A DNA stretch of 37,451 nt from UBA995 sp035477115. Lineage in GTDB: Bacteria > Bacillota > Sulfobacillia > UBA995. Under the pieces are notes generated by a model. It was given only the letters and a program-made list of their open reading frames with translations, did not search any database and had not been told where the DNA came from. The stretch spans positions 1 to 37,451 of the forward strand of contig DATIKW010000026.1 of the NCBI GenBank assembly GCA_035477115.1, given 5' to 3'. Made by a program: the position numbers and the translations under genes. This document shows, one piece after another, positions 32,596-37,451 of this stretch; position 1 is the first letter of the stretch; the number at the start of each line of letters is the position of its first letter.

Positions 32596-32874
32596 TTGGC
32601 CGGGAGGGAGATTGAGTTGGAGGCCCGTCTCCTGCAACTCCAGGCGCGCCTCCAGTCGGTGCGCCTGAGCCGGCGGGTGTTGATGCACCTCCTGGGTTCG
32701 CTCGAACGAGCGCGCCGCGATGAGGTGGACCGGTTGCTTGCGACCAACAACCGGCTGCGCTGGGAGAATCGGCGCCATTCCTTGGATCTGGTGAACCGCG
32801 ACCGCCGTATCGAAGAACTGGAGCACATGCTCGGGTCGGCGGCAGGCTCGAACTCAACGGCGCCGACGGCCTGA
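32596..32874 (+). CDS. Small coiled-coil protein of unknown function
   Basis: A 92-residue, highly charged protein. Almost the whole length up to residue 80 reads as one long amphipathic helix with heptad leucines (IELEARLLQLQARLQSVRL, then LERARRDEVDRLLATNNRL and RRIEELEHML), followed by a short Ser/Ala/Thr tail. Start TTG 32596 follows the very strong GGAGGAGGTG at 32581-32590. I recognise no family. It stands apart from the PHP gene by 70 bases, and its possible forespore promoter and the SASP gene next door would fit a sporulation role. Confidence 0.65.
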   Translation: MAGREIELEARLLQLQARLQSVRLSRRVLMHLLGSLERARRDEVDRLLATNNRLRWENRRHSLDLVNRDRRIEELEHMLGSAAGSNSTAPTA

Positions 32875-32890
32875 CGCCCTGATGCCAGGC

Positions 32891-32932
32891 GCGGCCGGCG
32901 GGTTGGCAAGCGCCGATCGACCCGCCGGCCGC
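32891..32932. terminator. Strong hairpin between convergent genes
   Basis: A 13-bp perfect stem (32891-32903 with 32920-32932, GCGGCCGGCGGGT and its complement) and a 16-base loop lie between the coiled-coil gene (plus) and the SASP gene (minus). No T-run on either side, so it is a probable but atypical bidirectional terminator. Confidence 0.55.
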
Positions 32933-32938
32933 CGGTAC

Positions 32939-33289
32939 CTACAGCCCAGTCCGCGGGTGGGCGGCCAGGTCGCGTTCGGCCATATCGATCATGCGGCGAA
33001 CCATGCGGCCGCCGATTTGCCCGCCCAACCGCCCGCCGATTGCGCCGTTGACGCGGGACGGGAGTTCCGCCCAGCCACGGGCGGCGACGATCGGTCCCAC
33101 TCCCAGTTCTTCGGCGACTTCGAGCTTGAGGTCTTCAAGCACTTGCCGGTAGCTCCGGGAGTCGGCGATGCGGGCGGCGGTATCCTGACGTCGAGCTGCC
33201 CCGACTTCCCTGGCTACCTGGAGCTTGAGTGCGTCAAGGCCCGGCCGTGAACCCGGGACGAGACTTGAGCGATTGCGCTTCCGTGCCAT
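32939..33289 (-). CDS. Alpha/beta-type small acid-soluble spore protein, enlarged
   Basis: A 116-residue SASP. The C-terminal half has the two family motifs: LEDLKLEVAEELGV and SRVNGAIGGRLGGQIGGRMVRRMI, which bind spore DNA in the minor groove and change it to the A-like form that protects against UV and heat. The N-terminal part carries an extra, related segment LDALKLQVAREVG, and both copies resemble the site cut by germination protease GPR. Family members are usually 60-75 residues, so this one is long. ATG 33289 has GAGGTGAGG five bases away; the upstream open frame is not coding. A sigma-G-like promoter precedes it. Confidence 0.92.
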   Translation of the reverse strand: MARKRNRSSLVPGSRPGLDALKLQVAREVGAARRQDTAARIADSRSYRQVLEDLKLEVAEELGVGPIVAARGWAELPSRVNGAIGGRLGGQIGGRMVRRMIDMAERDLAAHPRTGL

Positions 33290-33322
33290 CTTCCTCACCT
33301 CCCCGCAGATCCGGTCCGATGC

Positions 33323-33352
33323 TAGCATGATGAAGAATCCGCTCGCGCATGA
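33323..33352 (-). promoter_or_regulatory. Sigma-G-like promoter of the SASP gene
   Basis: On the minus strand TCATG (33352-33348), an 18-base spacer and CATGCTA (33329-33323) match the sigma-G pattern (GmATR, 18, CATnnTA) except for the first base. The predicted transcript starts about 27 bases before the SASP ATG, as expected for a late forespore gene. Confidence 0.6.
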
Positions 33353-33391
33353 GTGTTACATACTGGCGGGTTATTCGAGACCGAGCCAGCA

Positions 33392-33400
33392 TGGTATAAT
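33392..33400 (+). promoter_or_regulatory. Extended -10 promoter of the ornithine aminotransferase gene
   Basis: TGGTATAAT (33392-33400) is a perfect -10 with TGn extension. No good -35 is seen, which extended promoters can lack. The predicted start near 33407 leaves a leader of about 110 bases before ATG 33517. Divergent from the SASP promoter. Confidence 0.55.
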
Positions 33401-33516
33401 CATCCGAGAACGGTCGGGGAGCCCGTCGTCCGGCCGCGAGGCGGCGGCGGCAGGGCGGAGTCCGACGGCCAGGTTTGCTGATCGTCATGAGGATGAGAGA
33501 GGAAAGGGAGTCGGAA

Positions 33517-34710
33517 ATGGCGAGCACGGCCGAGATCCTGAATCTGACCGAGCGGTATGGGGCCCGCAACTATAGCCCGCTGCCCGTGGTGATCTCCCGG
33601 GCCGAACGCGTCTGGGTCTGGGACCCGGAAGGAAACCGCTACATGGACATGCTCAGCGCGTACTCCGCCCTCAACCAGGGGCATCGCCACCCCCGAATCG
33701 TGAAGGCTCTGAAGGACCAGGCGGATTCGGTCACCGTGACCTCCCGCGCCTTCAACAACGACCGCTTAGGCGAGTTCTACCGGGAAGTAGCTTCCGTGAC
33801 CGGCAAGCAGAAGGTGCTGCCCGCGAATACCGGTGTGGAAGCGGTGGAGACCGCGGTCAAGGCAGTGCGCCGCTGGGCCTATCGCGTGAAGCGCATTCCG
33901 CCGGATCGGGCGGAGATCATCGTATGCGAGGGCAACTTTCACGGGCGGACGATAACCGTGGTATCCTTCTCGTCCGAACCCGCGTACCGGGCGGACTTCG
34001 GCCCGTTCACTCCCGGTTTCCGGGTGATCCCCTATGGCGATCTCGCTGCCCTGGAGGCTGCCATCACCCCCAACACCGCCGCCTTCCTAGTCGAGCCGAT
34101 TCAGGGCGAAGCCGGGGTCCGCATCCCGCCTTCCGGCTACCTGGCCGGTGCGGCCGACCTGTGCCGCCGCCACCGCGTGCTGCTCGTCGCCGACGAGATC
34201 CAGACCGGGCTGGGGCGTACGGGCAAGATGTTCGGGTGTGACTGGGAAGACGTGGTGCCGGACGTATACGTCCTCGGCAAGGCGCTCGGCGGCGGCGTCT
34301 ATCCCGTTTCGGCGATGGCGGCCGACGATGACATCATGGGCGTCTTTGAGCCCGGATCCCACGGCTCGACTTTCGGGGGCAACCCCCTGGCGGCCGCCGT
34401 CGGCCTCGCCTCGCTGCGGGTTACCATCGAGGAGGACCTGGTAGGCCGCTCCTACCGGCTGGGCCAGCGGCTGCTTGAAGGACTGCGCCGGTTGTCCATA
34501 CCTCACCTGCGGGAGTTGCGGGGCAGGGGGCTGTTCGTCGGCATCGAGCTGGACGTCAACGCCCGCCCGTACTGCGAACGCCTCATGGCCCAGGGCATCC
34601 TGGCCAAGGAGACCCACGTCAACGTGATCCGGCTCGCCCCGCCGCTGGTGATCACCGAAGAGGAACTGGACTGGGCCCTGGACCGCATCGCGCCGGTACT
34701 CGGTTCGTAG
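33517..34710 (+). CDS. rocD: Ornithine--oxo-acid aminotransferase
   Basis: A 397-residue class III aminotransferase. NYSPLPVVISRAERVWVWDPEGNRYMDML in parts, then SRAFNNDRLGEFY, PANTGVEAVETAVKA, GNFHGRT, VEPIQGEAGV, VADEIQTGLGRTGK and the PLP-lysine motif LGKALGGGVYPVSA (Lys in GKALGGG) are those of ornithine aminotransferase, which converts ornithine and 2-oxoglutarate to glutamate semialdehyde and glutamate. ATG 33517 follows GAAAGGGAG; in-frame ATGs at 33487 and 33493 lie in the leader. Monocistronic between the SASP gene and a convergent exporter operon. Confidence 0.92.
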   Translation: MASTAEILNLTERYGARNYSPLPVVISRAERVWVWDPEGNRYMDMLSAYSALNQGHRHPRIVKALKDQADSVTVTSRAFNNDRLGEFYREVASVTGKQKVLPANTGVEAVETAVKAVRRWAYRVKRIPPDRAEIIVCEGNFHGRTITVVSFSSEPAYRADFGPFTPGFRVIPYGDLAALEAAITPNTAAFLVEPIQGEAGVRIPPSGYLAGAADLCRRHRVLLVADEIQTGLGRTGKMFGCDWEDVVPDVYVLGKALGGGVYPVSAMAADDDIMGVFEPGSHGSTFGGNPLAAAVGLASLRVTIEEDLVGRSYRLGQRLLEGLRRLSIPHLRELRGRGLFVGIELDVNARPYCERLMAQGILAKETHVNVIRLAPPLVITEEELDWALDRIAPVLGS

Positions 34711-34716
34711 GCGCCG

Positions 34717-35535
34717 TCAGTAGTTGTGGCGCCGGTCGATGATGCCGGCGCGAATGACGCCCCGGAAGGCATGCCGGAAGACGCAAATGGCGGCGGCCAG
34801 CAGTGCCGTGACGCTGAGGCTGAGGCCGACGAGGTCGGGCACCGCTACCGGCAGCCCCAGCGAGGCGCGGAAGAGGGTGGCCAAGTGGGTCATGGGGTTA
34901 ACCTGCGCTAACTCCTTGAGGGGCGATGGCAGGATAAAAGGGGGAAACAGGAGACCCGACAACAGGTAGATCGCCCCGATCGTGCCGCCCCGTATGAGTT
35001 CGCTTCCCTGGCCGGCGAACAGGGCCAGGCTGGCCAGAAGCAGGCTCAAGGCAAATGCAGCCATGGTGGTGAGGGCGAGGACCAGGATCAGCCGACCGGG
35101 CTGGATGGCCAGAGGCAGATCCAGCACCAGCAGGCCGCCGGTGAGCAAGACCGCCGCCGAGAAGGCTCCTGTGGTGAGCTGGGCTGAGGCCCAGCCAAGC
35201 ACATGCAGCATATAGGAACCGGGAGCAAGGTATATGGCCTTGATCGTGTTATGCCAGTCCCGATCATTCGGGATCACTTCAGCGGCCAGGGCACCCGCCA
35301 TGAGCAGCAGGAAGAACGCGTTGCCAACGTACAGGAACATCAGCCGCTCGCGATCGCCGCCGCCCACGGCATGGACGATGACCACCAGGATGAGCATGGT
35401 GGCCATCGGCCGGAGGATCAAGTAGAAGCCGAATAGCAGAGGATCGGTCCAGTTGCTGAGCACTTTCCATGCCGCCCAGAAAGACGTGAGCCAGCGGCGC
35501 AGACCCGGGTGAAGCCGGGCGATGTTCATTGCCAT
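34717..35535 (-). CDS. ABC-2 type permease (second subunit)
   Basis: A 272-residue membrane protein with about six passes. FYLILRPMATMLILVVIVHAV, YVGNAFFLLLMAGALA, GWASAQLTTGAFSAAVLLTGG and LSGLLFPPFILPSPLKELAQVNPMTHLATLFR are typical of ABC-2 exporter permeases (DrrB/NodJ-like). The start is ATG 35535, overlapping the preceding permease gene by ten bases; a longer open frame to 36120 is that gene read in another frame. It converges on rocD with only six bases between the stops. Confidence 0.85.
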   Translation of the reverse strand: MAMNIARLHPGLRRWLTSFWAAWKVLSNWTDPLLFGFYLILRPMATMLILVVIVHAVGGGDRERLMFLYVGNAFFLLLMAGALAAEVIPNDRDWHNTIKAIYLAPGSYMLHVLGWASAQLTTGAFSAAVLLTGGLLVLDLPLAIQPGRLILVLALTTMAAFALSLLLASLALFAGQGSELIRGGTIGAIYLLSGLLFPPFILPSPLKELAQVNPMTHLATLFRASLGLPVAVPDLVGLSLSVTALLAAAICVFRHAFRGVIRAGIIDRRHNY

Positions 35536-36398
35536 CGGGCGGTTATCCTCCCCTCCCGTTTGGCTAGATGCTCGACCCGGTTCAATGCCACCCGGGCGAC
35601 GGCGGGGAAGACGATGGCCATAGCGGCGAGGATCGCAATGGTAGTCCGCAGGGGAAGGAAGCCCATCGCTTGTCCCCCCGGCACGAGGATCTGGCGCATC
35701 CCGTCCAGCGCGAGCGTAAGCGGGATGAGCGAGGCGGCGCCCGCGACCACCGGACCCAGGGCCCGCACGGGGAAGAAAACGCCCGATAACAGGTCGATCG
35801 GCTCCTGAAAGAGACTCGCCAGGTGCCACGCCTCGCGCCCCCACATAAGGAACAGGGAGCTGAGCATCATGCCCAGGCCGTACAGGGCGACAAGGGATGA
35901 TAGCGCCAGCGCCAGGAAGGGCAACGGTTCGGGCAGGATAAACGGCACGCGGAACAAGATCAGACCCGCCCCCAGGGTAGCCATAGCGCGTACGGTGGTC
36001 GCGAACATCCCGCCGAGGGCCATCCCCAGGAGAATGCTCACCCGGGAAGTCGGCAGGAGCATGTACAGCTCGAGGTTGCCGTTCATGCGCTCCCAGTATA
36101 GCTGGGACGCCATGGCCCATAGCACATTCTGCCAGTAAGTGATCATCACCCCGCCCAGCAGCACCATGGTAGCCAGGCCAGGCGGAGCGCCCAGGTAACG
36201 ATATAGATAAACGTAGGCGGCGACGGCCATGACGGGCAAGACGGTCTCGAAAGGTAGCAGGGGCAGATCGCGGGTCAAAGCGACGACGCGCACGAACGCG
36301 CGCCCCCGAACCGCCCGCAAGTTGGCGATCGCCCAGGCGCCCGGCTGCGGGCCGGGCACGCCGGCGCTGGTTCGCGCCCGGTCAATCTGCGTCCTCAA
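35526..36398 (-). CDS. ABC-2 type permease (first subunit)
   Basis: A 290-residue membrane protein with about six passes. RDLPLLPFETVLPVMAVAAYVYLY, GGVMITYWQNVLWAMASQLYWERMNGNLELYMLLPTSR in parts, and LFQEPIDLLSGVFFPVRALG match ABC-2 permeases that pair with a DrrA-type ATPase. The start is TTG 36398, which overlaps the ATPase stop (TTGA) and has GGAAGG upstream. The two different permeases would form a heterodimer. The exported substrate is unknown. Confidence 0.85.
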   Translation of the reverse strand: MRTQIDRARTSAGVPGPQPGAWAIANLRAVRGRAFVRVVALTRDLPLLPFETVLPVMAVAAYVYLYRYLGAPPGLATMVLLGGVMITYWQNVLWAMASQLYWERMNGNLELYMLLPTSRVSILLGMALGGMFATTVRAMATLGAGLILFRVPFILPEPLPFLALALSSLVALYGLGMMLSSLFLMWGREAWHLASLFQEPIDLLSGVFFPVRALGPVVAGAASLIPLTLALDGMRQILVPGGQAMGFLPLRTTIAILAAMAIVFPAVARVALNRVEHLAKREGRITARWQ

Positions 36399-37348
36399 TC
36401 GATTGCCTTCCCCACCAGGCTCACGAAGGCATCCTCCAGGGTCGGCTCCCGTTTGCGCAGCCAGACCAGGCTTGCGCCGGCGGCGACCAGCGACTGGAGC
36501 AACGGAGGCAGCTGCGAGTCGTCCTCGAGACGGACATTCAGCAGGCAGACGCCGTCCCGGCGCGAACGTATCTCTACGTGCCCGGTGGGCAGGCAGAGGG
36601 GCCCCGGCAAGTCCCGGACCGTCAGTTCGTAGCGGATCTCGCTGTCGGACATGGCCTTGATCTCGGCGGGGCTGGCTATCGCCATCACCTGGCCGGCCTC
36701 GATGACCGCCAGCCGGTCGGAGAGTTCCTCGGCCTCGAACAGGTTATGAGTGGTGAGCAGGATGGTGCGATGACCCTCGCGTAACCACTCCTTCAAGAAC
36801 GCTCGGATGTCGCGGGCCGATTCCACGTCCAGGTTGACCGTGGGCTCATCCAGGAAGAGTATTTGGGGGTCGTTCAGCAACCCGCGGATGATGTTCATCT
36901 TCTGCTTCATCCCGCTGCTGAGCGCGCTCACGCGGGCCTTGGCTTGACCCTGAAGACCGAACCGCTCGAGGTAGCGGTCGATGCGGCCGAGGGCCTGGCG
37001 GGACGGAATGCCGTAAAGCTGGGAGAACATCCACAGGTTCTCGCGCAAGGTGAGAATGCCGTAACCGGAGGTCTCGCCGCCGGACACGAGGTTTATGATG
37101 TTGCGGACCCGGTGGCCTTCGGTGACGACATCATACCCGCCCACCAGCGCTCGACCGGAACTGGGGTGGAGCAGGGTCGCCAGGATGCGCAAGAAAGTAG
37201 TCTTGCCGGCGCCATTGCGGCCGAGCACGCCGAAGAACTCGCCGCGCCGGATCTCGAGGCTGATGCCGTTGAGGGCGTCAACCGTTTCCCGCCCCCGCCG
37301 AAAACGGCGGCGTACCTCGACGGTCTTGACCGCTTGTTCCGTATCCAT
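36395..37348 (-). CDS. ABC exporter ATPase (DrrA/CcmA-like)
   Basis: A 317-residue ATPase with Walker A GRNGAGKTTFLR, signature SALSSGMKQKMNIIRGLL, Walker B ILFLDEPTVNLD, and the H-loop TTHNLFEAEEL. After the roughly 230-residue core, the C-terminal domain (PGPLCLPTGHVEI to EPTLEDAFVSLVGKA) is the one seen in exporter ATPases of the DrrA group. ATG 37348 was chosen because the family starts here; the frame upstream has no coding character. It drives the two ABC-2 permeases downstream. No ribosome site is obvious and the -10 lies only ten bases before the ATG. Confidence 0.9.
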   Translation of the reverse strand: MDTEQAVKTVEVRRRFRRGRETVDALNGISLEIRRGEFFGVLGRNGAGKTTFLRILATLLHPSSGRALVGGYDVVTEGHRVRNIINLVSGGETSGYGILTLRENLWMFSQLYGIPSRQALGRIDRYLERFGLQGQAKARVSALSSGMKQKMNIIRGLLNDPQILFLDEPTVNLDVESARDIRAFLKEWLREGHRTILLTTHNLFEAEELSDRLAVIEAGQVMAIASPAEIKAMSDSEIRYELTVRDLPGPLCLPTGHVEIRSRRDGVCLLNVRLEDDSQLPPLLQSLVAAGASLVWLRKREPTLEDAFVSLVGKAID

Positions 37349-37357
37349 GACTTCTTG

Positions 37358-37366
37358 ATTATAGCA
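37358..37366 (-). promoter_or_regulatory. Extended -10 promoter of the exporter operon
   Basis: Minus strand TGCTATAAT (37366-37358) is a perfect extended -10. The expected start lies about 2-4 bases before ATG 37348, so the message would be nearly leaderless. No clear -35 is seen. The remaining 85 bases to the window edge hold nothing I can support. Confidence 0.5.
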
Positions 37367-37451
37367 CGGGCCCCGCCCGGGAGGTATGGCTGGTCGAACG
37401 ACGGGTGTAAACCACTGCGAAGATGCGACTCCGGTCACGCCCACGGTCGTG

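Noticed and set aside
31681..32600. spoVS expected after ymdB
   Set aside because: The genes found there are a PHP phosphoesterase and a coiled-coil protein; no SpoVS-like sequence is present in the window.
35536..36120. N-terminal extension of the second ABC-2 permease
   Set aside because: This part is the first permease gene in another frame; ATG 35535 has the coupled arrangement and gives the normal family length.
1..37451. CRISPR array, tRNA, rRNA, insertion sequence or phage genes
   Set aside because: No regularly spaced repeats, cloverleaf, rRNA core, transposase, integrase or capsid-type proteins were recognised on either strand.

Overview
This is a high-GC window, roughly two-thirds G+C by eye, from a spore-forming member of the Bacillota (Firmicutes). 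The evidence is an alpha/beta-type small acid-soluble spore protein behind a sigma-G-like promoter, RNase Y (rny) followed by the YmdB phosphodiesterase, a BshA-type bacillithiol glycosyltransferase, and the rimO...cinA-recA...rny gene order typical of that phylum. GTG, TTG and probably CTG starts and short ATGA-type overlaps are frequent. A deep-branching high-GC lineage (for example Symbiobacterium-, Thermaerobacter- or Limnochordia-like) is a guess and cannot be settled here.

Layout. 1-9.8 kb, plus strand, housekeeping block: 3' part of bshA, rimO (start earlier than the first standard codon suggests), a DUF454 membrane protein, a Phd/VapC-type toxin-antitoxin pair, a membrane-anchored metallophosphoesterase, a small anchored unknown protein coupled to a compact FtsH-like AAA protease, cinA, thpR, recA and a cytidine deaminase. 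9.9-18.5 kb: a compact redox/catabolic operon with a DUF917 protein, an iron-sulfur flavoprotein, two paralogous four-cluster ferredoxin subunits, an NAD(P)/FAD oxidoreductase, a tungsten/molybdenum aldehyde ferredoxin oxidoreductase (AOR), a MoaD/ThiS-like protein, a PfkB (KDG-kinase-like) kinase and an aminotransferase. 18.6-24.8 kb: an IclR regulator followed by a BMP/nucleoside-type ABC importer (two permeases, lipoprotein, double ATPase) and a flavin-reductase-like protein. 24.9-28.4 kb: a peptide/nickel-type ABC importer (lipoprotein and two permeases, no ATPases here). 28.4-32.9 kb: an rny leader with two promoters and a terminator-like hairpin, then rny, an unknown protein, ymdB, a PHP phosphoesterase and a small coiled-coil protein. 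32.9-37.4 kb: SASP gene (minus), ornithine aminotransferase (plus), and a minus-strand ABC exporter operon (ATPase and two ABC-2 permeases).

Working together: the first and last blocks are core cell biology. The roughly 18.6-kb middle section (about 9.9-28.4 kb) separates recA from rny and looks like an accessory module that imports a small organic solute or peptide and oxidises an aldehyde intermediate through AOR, passing electrons to ferredoxin clusters and an FAD/NAD(P) subunit. It resembles the AorABC-type complexes known from Aromatoleum, but has a second four-cluster subunit and an iron-sulfur flavoprotein. The substrate cannot be read from the sequence.
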